From contig MU867097.1 of assembly GCA_033725935.1 (NCBI GenBank), forward strand, positions 1-64,000: a stretch of 64,000 bases of DNA. Reading direction: 5' to 3'. Each line of letters opens with the position of its first letter. The stretch's first letter is position 1. This document shows positions 33,382 to 44,886 of this stretch, piece by piece. Source of the DNA: Cladorrhinum sp. PSN259. Taxonomy: Eukaryota > Ascomycota > Sordariomycetes > Sordariales > Podosporaceae. Made by a program: the position numbers and the translations under genes. Below the pieces are notes generated by a model. The model worked only from the letters and a program-made list of their open reading frames with translations, was not told the DNA's origin and made no database searches.

Positions 33382-34042
33382 CGTTTCGTCTGGCAAGTAA
33401 TATCAATAACGCGCAGAGTTATTGCTGATGCTTGTTGTGTTCCCAAGTTGCTGTGGTTTGAGTGGTCAATGGATGCGCTGATAGCGAGAATCGCGCTACT
33501 GTCTCCCGAACTTGGCTTATCAGCGGCAAGGAACAGACTCGCATGGCGTATGTAGTTATCGCTGGCCCAAGCTCCCTAAAAAGCGTCTGGGTGGGGGCTG
33601 GAATGGTCCCAAGATCGACCCCGACCACCCGTACTCCCACCTAAATTAATCGAGCAACAACAAAATTGTTGTTGCTCCGAACAAAGAGCTCTGAACCCCG
33701 CACTCTAATTGTTGCCATTAGGGCACTCTCTTTTGCGATCCCTCTTTTCCTTTGGATTCTTTTTCTCTCATCTCTTACCACTCTGTTCTTCTCACCCATT
33801 CCAGGTTATTGCCCCGAGCTGGGTCAAGGCCCTGGGAGCAGGGAATTTTAGTTCTTGCGAGCAGGAAGAAAACCCAATCGTCAAACGGTTGGCTTGGCAC
33901 TTGTCACAGAAGAGTTACTCCAACGCTCCTCAACGTCGAACGGTAGGAAAACTACCCTGCCGAGCACACGCCACAGCAAAAGCGAGTCATTCGCTCAACC
34001 CTCTAGATTCGCCAAGCTAGCTGCCATCGCAAATTCGAGGCC
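33382..34042. other. Divergent promoter region apc11 / tum1
   Basis: About 660 bp with no gene supported. The right half is T/C-rich on the plus strand (33720-33800), as often seen upstream of fungal start sites. Confidence 0.55.
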
Positions 34043-35169
34043 ATGGCTTCCATCCTCTTCATGCGCCCAATGAGGGCGTCATCGATACATCAGTGCACCT
34101 CGCAACAGCAGCCATTGTTTCGTCGGCTTGCCGGTGCTGGCGGTGGCCTCTTCTCCTCCCGCAGAAACTTCTCCAACTACCTCGTGACCCCCCAAGAACT
34201 CGCAGAAGCCCTCAAAACCGCCCCTCCTTCGCCCATTTCATCCGAGTCCCGCGTGATCCCTCTGTGTGCGTCATGGTTCATGCCCAACGACCCCGAAGGC
34301 CGCACCGGCATCCAGGTCTTCCGCGAGAAGCGCATCCCAAAAGCACGCTTCTTCGACCTCGACAAGGTCATCGATAAGCGCAGCGAGTTCCCCCACATGC
34401 TCCCGAACCCAAAGAACTTTGCCGAGGCCATGAGCGAGCTCGGGATCAGACACGAGGACACGGTTGTGGTATATGACAGCAAGGAGCTGGGTATCTTTAG
34501 CGCACCTCGTGCTGCTTGGACTTTGAAGGTCTTTGGTCACCCCCGGGTACATATCCTCAACAACTTCAAATTATGGGTTGATCAGGGCTTGCCAACTGAG
34601 TCTGGCAATGTATGGACGGTCGAGTGTGGGACGTATCGCATCCCAGAGATGAACGAGGACAAGGTGGCGCATTTCGAGGACGTACGGGAAGTTGCTCTCG
34701 ACTACAACAAAGAGGGCTCCGAGGGTGTTCAGATTCTGGATGCCAGGTCTCCTGGCCGATTCTCTGGAAAGGACCCAGAACCCAGAGAGGGTCTTTCCTC
34801 CGGTCACATGCCTGGCGCCATCAACATCCCATTCGGCGATGTGCTCGACCCAGAGACCAAGACGTTCCTCCCTGTGGATAAGCTGAGAGAGGTATTCCAG
34901 AAGAAAGGCGTCGATCCCGCCAAGCCTATCATTTCGAGCTGTGGAACTGGCGTGACTGCCTGCATTATTGAAACGGCCCTAAGCGAGGCTCAGATTGGGT
35001 CGCCGGAGAAGAGAAAGGTGTATGATGGAAGCTGGACGTGAGTGGCCATGCCTTGACTCGGGATTTCCCCGCCGCCATGACTTTTGCTAACATATGCTAC
35101 AGAGAATGGGCTCAAAGAGTCAAGCCTTCAGATAACCTCATCCACAAAGACGAGCCCGAGTCGGCATAA
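34043..35169 (+). CDS. tum1: Mitochondrial-type thiosulfate/mercaptopyruvate sulfurtransferase (Tum1-like)
   Basis: Exons 34043-35037 and 35103-35169 give 353 residues; the intron is 65 bp (GTGAGT...CTACAG). The N-terminus (about 1-40) is basic, Ser/Arg-rich and free of acids, as in mitochondrial presequences (RRLAGAGGGLFSSRRNF). Two rhodanese domains follow: an inactive-type first one (about 47-190) and a catalytic second one (about 215-345). The second has the active-site loop SSCGTGVTA with the sulfur-carrying Cys. The CG[ST]GVTA form is typical of 3-mercaptopyruvate sulfurtransferases and yeast Tum1, which feeds sulfur to tRNA thiolation and Moco routes. The short last exon completes the domain (EWAQRVKPSDNL). 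Confidence 0.93.
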
Positions 35170-35809
35170 AGTGACAGACAGCAAAGTGGACGTGGGTTTG
35201 GGACACGCTTTTATGCCTGCTGAAAAATGACGGGGTAAAATAACACCCTAATCTTTTCTGATGTACATTGTATAATTATCACGTTGCTTTTACGTATACG
35301 TATAATCTTGGGAGTACACAAGGACCAGCTGAGAATGCCGGTCTTTAAGTGTTCCTGGGGTTGAGGTATTTCTTTTCGCGCGTGTTATACTTGGGACGAA
35401 GACGAAGATGTTATGAACAAGAGATTGGTTGGTTGAAGGGCGGTGTTTCGGGCGTTTTCGGTGGGTGGAAGGGAAGACAAGCCATTGGAGATTGTATGTT
35501 TGTTAGATGCTATGCATATTCGCCCGGTGCATATACAAAAAATTTTCAACTCTCAACCAAAACTCGTGGCATCAATTGCATTTTGCTATTTACAAGGATG
35601 AATAGAGTATAAGTAGGTGGCTGACCAATTAGTTGTACTGATTGTATTGAAAGACACGCAGGACAATGTACCGTCCGCAACAACAAACGTAGGTGGTATC
35701 TACATGACCGACAACATAATACAACGAAGAGGAACAAAGAGACGTAAACGACAGAATATAGACATTGACACTACACTATCTTAACAAACTCTCCATAACA
35801 ACCGCTCCC
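35170..35809. other. Intergenic between convergent genes
   Basis: 3' regions of tum1 and the GMC oxidoreductase. No gene is supported. Confidence 0.6.
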
Positions 35810-37823
35810 TTAGAGGCTAGAGATACCGTGATCGGCCTTGATGATATCAGCAAGTCTCTCAGCGGCAGCATACATGGTGCCAGTAGGAGATCCAGCAGTC
35901 TGGAAAGGCCAGAAGCTGATATCAGCAACACGGAGGCCAGAAACGCCATAGACCTCCTGGTTAGAATCAACGACACCGCCGAGGGCCTTGGGCATCATGG
36001 CAGCAGTGCAGCACTGATGAGCATTGGAAGGGTTGATCTGATCACGGAGGAGAGCATAGATCTCCGCATCAGTCTGGGCCTCGACGAAGGGGCTGGCCTC
36101 AGTGGGACCAAGAGCCTGCATCTCGGGGGTAGCGAAGAGTTCGCGGTTCTTCTTGAAGAGGGCAGTGTAGACGGCCTGATCAATGGGATCGGTGGCGGTG
36201 CGGAAGTTGATCTCGGGGTTGACAAGGGGGTCGGTGCTGACAATCTTGACGGTACCGCGGGAGAGGGGTTTCAGGTGGTAGACGAGAGCATCATTGCCGG
36301 TGCCCCAGTGGAGGTTACCGACAGAGACGTTCTCATTCTCGAACTGCTTGATGATGGCCTCACGCTGGACTTCATAACCGGCAAGGACGGTAGGGTCAAC
36401 ATCAGCAGGGAGCGAGTCAGCGGGGTTAGCAGCGCGGGCAGCGGCGACAATGGCGAGGAAGTCATTGGTGGCAGCCTTGAGAGAAACACCGGCAATGTTG
36501 GTTCCAAGGGTGCTAACGACGGTGAAGGCACCCTTCTTCTCGGTGTCATAGAGGGCGCGCTGCTCGGCATAGTAGGTGGCGTTGGTGACAAGAGAGTTGG
36601 AGTTGGGCTCGATGTTGTTGGTGAAGGTGTAGGGAACGGTCAGAGTGGGCTGGTCCTGGAGGTTCTGGCCAACGCCGGGGAGGTTGGAGATGACCTTGAT
36701 GCCGAACTTGTCGAGCAGGGGCTTGGGGCCGATACCAGAGAGCTGGAGAATCTTGGGAGTGTTGAGACCACCAGCAGCGAGAATAACCTCACGAGACGCG
36801 AACGCGGTAGTTGCGTTTCCACCGGCAGTGGGAACATACTGGACACCCTTGACGGTCTTGCAGTCCTCCCTGAAGAGAACCTTGGAGACCATGTTTGAGG
36901 GGAGAATATGGTAGTTGGGGCGGCTGGCGATGACACGGTCGAAGTGGTTGACCTTGGAGTAGCTTCTGGTCATGGTGCGGGCATCAATGACCGAGGGAAT
37001 GGGGAAGACACCAGCCTTGTGGCCGGCCAAGGGGTCCTCGACAGCGGGGAGACCAACCGCGTTGGCAGCGTTCCACCAGGTCTCTTTTGCAAAATATCAG
37101 TATTGAACACCCAGAAGACAGTCTTGAGATTTTACATACCGCCACCGGGATACATGTGAGGAGGGTAAGTGTACTGAAGAGGGCCAGCTGTGCCGCGCAC
37201 AGCGGGATTCCAGGTGATGTTGGCCTCCTGAGCAAACTGGGCATCGGGCTCAGTGAAGGTCTCGCTCTATAACACGGTGTTAGGAGTCTGTTTAGCCGGA
37301 AAACCGAGTATCGTGGGTTGGTTGGTCTTCTTACCTTCAGGAAGTAAGGAAGCATGTTCTGCCAGCTGAGAGTGGAATCATCCTGGATAGACCCCCAAGC
37401 ATCATAATCATCAGAGTCACCTCTGACGTACACCATGGCATTGATGGCGCTGCCGCCACCAACGACCTGGCCAGCAACGGTTCCAATCTGTCTGTTGTTG
37501 AGTCCTTCTTCGGGAATTGTGACGAGATTGGGCCAGAAAAACCACCACGGCTGGTACATACCAGGAACCAGGATACCCTCCTGGCCCCAGTCGAAGGGAC
37601 CGGCCTCGATGACGAGGACAGAGACATTGGGGTCCTCGGTAAGGCGATCGGCGAGGGTCAAACCAGCAATACCGGCGCCGGCAATGATAAAGTCATAAGT
37701 GGCATTTGACCACTGGCGGGTGACGAGAGTTGCGTGTTTGGGCGCTCTTCTGGTTGGGGCGGCCGATGAGAAGGGTGCTAGGAGCAATAAGGCCCCAAGA
37801 AGGTGGCCGCATACTGAAGGCAT
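35810..37823 (-). CDS. Secreted GMC-family FAD oxidoreductase
   Basis: Three exons: 37335-37823, 37140-37266 and 35810-37083, giving 629 residues with a signal peptide (1-22). Introns have GTAAGA/TATAG and GTATGT/AAAAG borders. FAD binding is shown by GAGIAGLTLADRL near the N-terminus. The GMC signatures are VVGGGSAINAMVYVRG and GGLNTPKILQLSGIG. The C-terminal region reads NAHQCCTAAMMPKALGGVVD, keeping the first catalytic His, and QTAGSPTGTMYAAAERL. In the latter, Ser stands where glucose oxidase and aryl-alcohol oxidase have the second catalytic His (or Asn). The family includes glucose, choline and aryl-alcohol oxidases and versicolorin B synthase-like enzymes. The substrate cannot be told. 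It acts outside the cell or in the secretory path. Confidence 0.92.
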
Positions 37824-39154
37824 TATTTTGATTTTTTTGAGTAGTGGGGGATAAAGGAGTGACTAGTGCTTAACGAGCGACAGGGAAAGAGTGCAGGAAA
37901 GGAGTGACTGAAGGCGTGAATGCAACTCGAGGCCCAACAAGCATTGGAGAAATGATGTTGAATATGCAATGGGGGATCGGCAATAAGTAAGAGATCTCGC
38001 CATGAACCAGGGACCATGGAGGCCCATCCAACAAAATAAATTTCATGGGACCACCTGGGCGGGGGGTGATTAGGGGACCAATGAGTGGATAAGCAGGTAA
38101 TTGTTTCCTGCGACTTTAGCGTCAACGTCCCCAGCAGTGAAAGCACAACGTTGCATTCCGTACCCGCTCTCGGTAATAGCTACCGAGCCAAGGATGTCTA
38201 AGCGGTGCCTCGGGGACCCGGCACCCGACCCCGGTCCGGTCAAGCCGGAGATGAAGCTGGATGCGGACATGGCTGCCGGGGAGCACACGTGGCGAGCACG
38301 TCTTATCTTGGGGAGATTTGAGGCAACCCTGGCTATCCTCAGGTCAGATTCCGGGGTCCCATGTCGACGGCCAGAGATAAATGTGGAAATTGGCGGGATT
38401 CTATTGTTCGATGGAGGTCATAGCTGACTCAGGGTCTTCAACAAAGCCGAGATAGCTTCACTTTTTAACATGCCATTTCTAACTGGGCAAAGCCGACCAT
38501 TGATTTCTTCGATATTTATTGTGTAGATATAGGCAATCCATATCCCTGTTGTGGAAGTTGTTATCCTATCGCAATTATTGGCGTGTATCACATCTTTGTA
38601 TTGTTGAGCCATCCGTGGACCATGGCAGACGCCTCGAAAGCCAGATTCCTCCGATGGCGTCCCTAGTTGACGTTGAGAAACATAGGTTCTTCCACAACTT
38701 TGATCCAAGCTCTCGATGTGTTGCCGCTGCCAGACGATAGGACCGAGTCGTCCATTCACAATGTCGTCGTATCCGCTGCAACGGGGCGATTGTCGACTGA
38801 CAGATGAATCAGAAAAGGCGCTTTCAGATCAGCAACGAATTGTCTTGATTGTTGAGAAGGAAAGTTTTGAATCTGAGTTTAGGCGAAAAGTAATTCTAGA
38901 CTTTGTGAACTTTCAAGTTTAAGTTTACCGACCGCAACTCTCAACTTAACCCAAGTGATTCCTAAAAGGCAGCTGCCATCCACACCAGTCTTTCCCTTAT
39001 GCTATCCTTCCTCCTCACAACTCTTTTATCGCCAGCTTTTTTCACTTCTCTTCTCTCCTACCCCCACGGCGACTGCCAGCTGCCGACTGCAGCAATTTTC
39101 AACCGAGCAGACAAAATTCAATCAAACACAAAATCAGCATCCATTAGATTCACA
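37824..39154. other. Divergent promoter region of the GMC oxidoreductase and alpha/beta hydrolase genes
   Basis: About 1.3 kb with no gene supported. Frames at 38101-38427 and 38418-38781 overlap on both strands and lack motifs. The region holds a perfect 19-base inverted repeat at 38169-38187 (described separately). Confidence 0.5.
38169..38187. promoter_or_regulatory. Perfect palindrome with CGG-N9-CCG spacing
   Basis: CTCGGTA at 38169-38175 is the exact reverse complement of TACCGAG at 38181-38187, with a five-base spacer. CGG and CCG triplets nine bases apart are a classic layout for Zn2Cys6 dimers. It lies about 350 bp upstream of the GMC oxidoreductase start. Its use as an operator is inferred. 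Confidence 0.3.
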
Positions 39155-41217
39155 ATGGCGGCCGAGGTCGACTCTGATGACACCATGTTTGTGGATGGAG
39201 CACGTACACGGCATCACATACTCTCCAATACCAAAATGTCGCTCTTTCAACATGCCCCCACCAGTGGCCCACATTACAGAAACCCAGTCATCTTGATCCA
39301 TGGAGAGCACTACACCGCAAAGATCTGGGGAGAAAAGCCCGACGGTGGCAACGGGTGGGCGAGCGATTTCGTGAAAGCTGGCTTCATGGTTTTCACCCCC
39401 ACTATGCCTTTAAATGGAACACCAAACGACCAAACACTCGCCCTGATCAAATCTGGTGCCACTGCCAGGCGCATGCCACCTGGTGTTGTTGAGATGCTGA
39501 TGACGGCTCCGGCAATAGTCCAAAGAGCCCATTGGCCGTCGAGACACTTTCACACCCAATGGCCCGGAGTAAGAAATTCACCCCAACCGTATGTAACTGT
39601 GCTAACACCACCTTCTAGACGGGCAAAAGGGGGGATCCTATATTCGAAAAGCTCATGAACGCAACTGTACCTGTCTATCTTGATCGCCAAGAACGCGAGG
39701 CAATGGGCCAGCAAGGACTCGTCGAACTTCTTGGGCGCCTCGGTCAGCCTGCTATTTTGATCGGACACGGTAGTGGCGCCAATATGGCCTGGCTTGCGGC
39801 AGATATGGTGCCGTCTCGTGTGGCGGCAATCATTGCCTTCGAACCGCTAGGCCCCCCTTTTGGGAATGCGAGAAAGAGAACGGCAACCGGCAACTTGGAA
39901 TACAAGGATGACTTTTCTGACCTGGAGATCAAGAGTGACTTCGATTTCTTCGACTTCCCCAGCATCAAGGAATTGCCACGAAAATATGGAGTTGCCGAGA
40001 TTCCTTTAACCTTTGATCCTCCACCTCGCGCTCCTACATACCCTGAGCTCCTGGACGAAAGATTTCAACCCATTCCCTATCGGCTAGTTCCGGGTCCCGC
40101 TCCTGGGTCCCAGTGTTTTTTGCAAGAAACCGAAGAATCTCCTCCCCGTCAACTGGCCAACCTAAAAGGAATTCATCAGGCCGTATGGACTGCTCCTGCA
40201 AGCTTCCACACGACCTTCGACTGGGCAACCGTGGCGTTTTTAAAGCAAGCTGGTGTGGACTGTGCCCATCTTGTACCCAAACCAGAGCTTGGGAATGGCC
40301 ATTTGTGTTTCTTGGAGAAAAACAGCGGTCAAATTTCCAGGAGTATTATCAAATGGATCAACAGTAAGCTGATGAAAGTAGAAAATGAGCCTGCCAATCA
40401 ACAGCAGCCTACCGCTTCCAGCAAAGGCCGAGACCTCAGTGAGAATAAAGGGTCTGGCAAAAATGAAGCCTCTCACGAAAATCAAACTCCCGCTCAGGAT
40501 CCGCCTGTTTCTTCTGACCATAGCCAAGCGGCCAGTAAGGGCCAGGTCTCAGATCATACGAACTCGCTAAATCATGGAGCCAACGTATTTTCACAGGAGA
40601 CACAGATCAATTCCACAGATACACCTCGGTTGCTAGCCATACAGGACTCAGTGATGGTTTCTGTTGAGCAGGATGAAGCTGCCAATGAGGCTTCATTCTC
40701 AATAATGACAGGACTAGCCCAGAACATGGATGGTCAACCAAGCGTGGCCAGAAACGCGAGCACTGTTTCACGAACATCTCGTCCTACTGTTACCCCTGTT
40801 GTTCACAGACAACAGAAATCTTTAACACCCAACGGCATGAACAAATCTAGCAAGGAGGTCAAGCCCAGGAGAATTAGAGGCCCGTATAAGAAGACTCTGG
40901 AGAAAAGAGCGTTGGCTGCTGCACTGGCGGAGGCAAATGCAGCATCAAATGCTTTCACGAGCAACCCGACAGAGCGTCTCCAGGTTAATGTAGGGGGTAA
41001 CAACTCTCCCTCTGTTCCAGGCCAGCCCTCAAACTCTCCGGGTTTAGCTATTACTCCTCCTTTCTACAGCGTTGCGAGCTTCGAGCCGGTTAGAGCAGAT
41101 CGATTCCAAGGTGTGCCGACCTCTACCGTTGTCGATGGCGCAAGTGCTCCCGACATTCCCTCTTTAACCCACGACTCTGGTCCCATGAACACTCTTCCTG
41201 ATGGGCATTCTTCCTGA
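39155..41217 (+). CDS. Alpha/beta hydrolase with long disordered C-terminal extension
   Basis: Exons 39155-39568 and 39619-41217 give 670 residues; the intron is 50 bp (GTAAGA...CTAAC...TTCTAG). The start (CACAATGGCGGCC) has a good context. The hydrolase domain (about 30-390) has VILIHGEH (oxyanion strand), a nucleophile elbow LIGHGSGANMAW with Ser in GxSxG, and a late GNGHLCFLEKN that supplies the His. The rest is about 280 residues of Gln/Ser/Asn-rich sequence. Within it a short basic block RRIRGPYKKTLEKRA precedes an Ala-rich helix; this resembles a nuclear signal or AT-hook-like patch. No signal peptide. The substrate is unknown. Confidence 0.8.
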
Positions 41218-42426
41218 TGGACTTGACGCGCGGAAATTTCAAGAGCTTTTGGCATAGCATGGGACCAAAAGTTTTGCCCGAGCCGCTTTCTCTAAGTTGA
41301 TTTCCAACCCCCAGATTGCTGCGAAGACTGGAACGGACCCCCCACAGCCAGTGCCTACGAACATTGGTCTGGTAACTAGGTAACCATAGTAGCCGGCGAT
41401 GCCGGCTTATTCTATAACCTCATCGTTCTATCCACTAGCTCTGTTGGGACCAGTGGCTCACCCTAGTGGTTTTCATTTTTCTTTCTTCGGGTCAGAAGCA
41501 TTCCTTCCTAGGATCTTATCTAACGAGCAAAAAGTGATTTTGCGTCAGGGGCTGAATGGTATGTGGACTTGACATTCTTTAGAATACAACTTGCAAGCAT
41601 GCGGTTCGAATTATCCACCATTAGGTAAGTTAGTTAGTAAATTCTTTCCTCTCTTCCGCAATGCTAATAACCCGGTAGTGACTCACATAGTAGCCCAGAA
41701 ATAAACGAAAACGGAGGGGAGGGTCTCTGAAGTCTGGAAATCCCATACTACGATGGTTCGGTATTGTATAGAGAAAAAAGCTACGTTGCAGCACAGCACA
41801 GCAATATTTGAATTTAAACAGACTATTACCTCTTTTGAATTTTGGAGGGAAATGAAACGATATCAGCTGAGACGAAAACCACAACGGAGAAGCTCGCCAT
41901 CATATGATTGGTTTTGTCGGGACGTGGGATTAGGGAGCAATCCAGATGTCCATGAGACACCATAAATTACAGACCATGAGGATCTGTGGAACTGTTCCAT
42001 TGCACGTTGAAATGCCCATTTCACTAACCAAAGCTTGTGTGTCCGTGACACCATACAACGTCTGATATCTTCCGGCTTTCGGGACGAACAAGATGGTCTG
42101 ATGATCTTCCCCGGAGCAGCTGGTTGATGAAGTTGAGGTGGTTCGGTATTCTCCTCGATTGCCGCTCTGTCAATGCTGTGATTGAACCCCCAGTGTCATT
42201 CGAAGCCGTGTTAGTCGGTTCAGGTTGGGATATTAAGAAGTTTATTGTGCGTCACATTGTGTTTGTTTATTACTGCCTATTGTTGGCTCTAACGGAATGA
42301 CAAGACAACTTTTTTTCCCTATGACTCGTATTTCCCTTTCCCACCTACCTCATAACATTCACCTACTTTTCGAACAGCAGCAGATAACCCAACAGAAGAA
42401 TCCTCTTAGATTTGATATCAATCTCA
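41218..42426. other. Gene-free 1.2 kb
   Basis: 3' region of the hydrolase gene and promoter of the small membrane protein gene. An inverted repeat is visible at about 41436-41471 (CCACTAG ... CTAGTGG). No coding sequence is supported. Confidence 0.5.
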
Positions 42427-42971
42427 ATGATGCCCCCCAGGAGGAGCGGTTCAAGCTCGTCCTCGTCGTCGTCGGGAAATGATGTCCCGCTGCCAGCACC
42501 CACTACTGGGTTCACGGAGAGGAATCTCCATCTCGTAAGTTCATCGCACTCTTAACTCACTCCAATTCTCACCTCAAAACCGACTGGGAGAGCTGATGAT
42601 GATGATAGTTCCTCGCAACCAAACCTCCCACTCCAACCACATCATCCATCGCGGACAACGCTGCCGATCCTAATTCACTTCCTCCGTCACCTTTGGATCT
42701 GAACTACTCTACTTTCCCAGCTGAAGACCCCGGGCACGATGCGGACGTAGAAGCCGAAGCGGGGGACAGCAGTCCTTCAACGCAAGGATATCTTCACCGT
42801 CAAGATCAAGAGCACGGGGAAGAGGTGGAGAACCATGAGGCGAATACAGACGGTAGAGACGCTTGGCAGCAGATATGGAAGGATAGGCTCTGCACGGTTG
42901 CGCTGTGGGTTGTTGTCCTCCCTTTGATGCTCGCGGCGCTCTATATCTGCGTTGATTTGCTGAGAGAGTAG
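42427..42971 (+). CDS. Small tail-anchored membrane protein, unknown function
   Basis: Exons 42427-42534 and 42609-42971 give 156 residues; the intron is 74 bp (GTAAGT...GATAG). The N-terminal part is MMPPRRSG followed by eight Ser residues, then Pro/Thr-rich disorder. An acidic stretch follows (EDPGHDADVEAEAGD, EHGEEVENHEAN). A single hydrophobic segment at the very C-terminus (VALWVVVLPLMLAALYICVDLL) leaves only RE behind it. This is the form of a tail-anchored protein facing the cytosol. No known domain was recognised. Confidence 0.75.
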
Positions 42972-43591
42972 TTGTCCCCGGTCAAACATCATGATGGCTC
43001 GATGGAACTATAGTCGTCAAGGAAATCATTGTCAAGTCGTTATCGAATTTTAGGGCAGATTGAAAACGGGGATAGTTTTGACAGATAGCCAGTTCAAACC
43101 AAATAAAACCACACCGTTCGCAAGACAAGCCCACTGCCACCACTTCAAAAATGAGAGTCGTCTCGATAGGCTATAATACTTGTCACTCTGCACTATAGTC
43201 CATGTATATAACCCTGATCCGGGATCTTTTCTTCCCAACCAGCTACATGTACATCAACCTTACTGGCCACCCCTTACACCTGCGAGAAAAATGACGCAGA
43301 ACGAATGGCCTAGTGGTTAACCACAGTGCTCGCACAGTTGTGGCTCGAATGGGTCAGGCCTATCTCATGTTTGAGTACTCGCAGGAACAAAAAGCCTTTC
43401 CATCTCAATGGGCCTTTGGTGAAATCCGGAGGGCGAGAGATCCTTTTTTTCCTCTTCTTTTTGGTGGGTTTTATTTCTTCTCTAATAAACCACAACGACC
43501 CACTCCGAAAGACAGGTAACCCAAATACATACATACATCATCATCACATTATTCATTCCCGCCAAAGAAAACCCACAAAATCCACAAAAAC
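42972..43591. other. Intergenic between convergent genes, with a tRNA-like relic
   Basis: 3' ends of the tail-anchored protein gene and the GH18 gene. Around 43300-43370 a stretch resembles tRNA internal promoters (TGGCCTAGTGG and GGCTCGAATGG) but does not fold fully. Nothing else is supported. Confidence 0.5.
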
Positions 43592-44886
43592 TCAAAGCTC
43601 ATCTTTCCCCCTAACACTCTCCTCCAACCCCTCATTTAAACCCTTCAAATGCTCATAAACAGGCGCATCCTCCCCCAACCCCCACGCAAAAACACCTCCA
43701 AGCCTCTTCTTATCAACCACCAAGGGAAACTTTCTCTTGATGGCATCAGCCGTATCAAACGTCCACCAGATATCCTCATCCTCATCCCAGTAGTAATACC
43801 CGCCTTCCTTGTCATCGTACTGCCCTTGCTCAAGAGCTTTCGTAAAGGATTTGGCAACCTCAACAGGGACCGAATCGTGCCACGAAAACCCCCCTGCTTG
43901 TCCTAGATCGGCTCCTGTTTCTGGATCTTCGAGCAGCAATGTTGGACAACCGATTGGATTGGCCTTTCTGGCACACTCGTCGTGTACGGTGCGGAAGTAC
44001 TTTGTGTAAAAGGCGAAACCGAGGTTAAGATCCTGGGGAGCAGCGCCGGCCGCTACGTAAGCGTCTATGGCTTCAAGACTGAGCTGCACGCCCGTGTGGT
44101 GTTTGGTTACTGCATCGCGGCGGTTCATCATGTCGTAGGTCATTACGTTTAGGAAGTCCAGATGCCGCATTATGCGCGGAACGGTTTGGGGGGTGAAGGC
44201 CAGCATGTCGCGTTTGAGGCCCGGTACGGCTGCGGACATTATATTGTGGGGGCCTATGGCGGCGCGGATTTCTGCGAGGAGGAGGGGGTAGGCGGCGATT
44301 TCCCAGGATTTGGAGGAGTTGGGTACTGTTTTGTAGTCTTCGCCGTTTCCGCTGGAGAATGGATTAGTTTGGTGGGATAGATGGGTATGGGGGTCGATGA
44401 GGGATCACTTACCCGGGGTATTCCCAGTCAATGTCAACACCATCGGCACCGGTGATTCTAAGCATGCTCGCTACATTCTCGGCAAAGGTCTTGCGTGTTT
44501 CGTCGGTCAGAGCGGCTACTGAGAAGCCGATGGTGTCTCCCCAGCCGCCGATGGCAATCATGACCTTGGTGTCTTTGGGGAACTTGGCTCGGACATCTTC
44601 GACGGTGGTGAAGAGTGGGTAGTCTGTTCGTTCCGGGATGTTGAAGACGCCTGGACTCATGAAGGCGATGGCTACATGGGTAACGTGCTTGAGGTCTTCG
44701 AGGGGTGGTGCAACGGGGTGTTGGCTGATATGTGGTTAGCCAACTGATGGTACGAAGTTGAGTGAAGGTTTGCTATTACCCAGTAAAGTACATGATGCAC
44801 CTCAGAGGCTTCTTTGTCGCAAGATTTGAGGCCATGGCGAGTGAAAGCCAACACAGCAACAACTGCCAGCTGAGTTTCAGACTCAT
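43592..44886 (-). CDS. GH18 chitinase-like protein with signal peptide and C-terminal KDEL
   Basis: Three exons: 44780-44886, 44413-44724 and 43592-44351, giving 392 residues. The first exon gives a signal peptide (MSLKLSWQLLLCWLSLAMA). The splice rebuilds CIMYFTGQHPVAPP, the first strand of the GH18 barrel. Landmarks are MIAIGGWGD (about 92-99), the catalytic DGVDIDWEYPG with Glu137, the substrate-contact strand VMTYDMMNR, and GGVFAWGLGED near the end. All catalytic residues are present. The last residues are GKDEL followed directly by the stop, an ER-retrieval signal. So the protein should enter the ER and stay there, unlike wall-acting chitinases. Related GH18 enzymes act on chitin or, as ENGases, on N-glycans; which applies here is not clear. 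Confidence 0.92.

Noticed and set aside
35765..36898. 377-codon plus-strand frame
   Set aside because: Antisense shadow of the GMC oxidoreductase third exon; long only because of codon bias.
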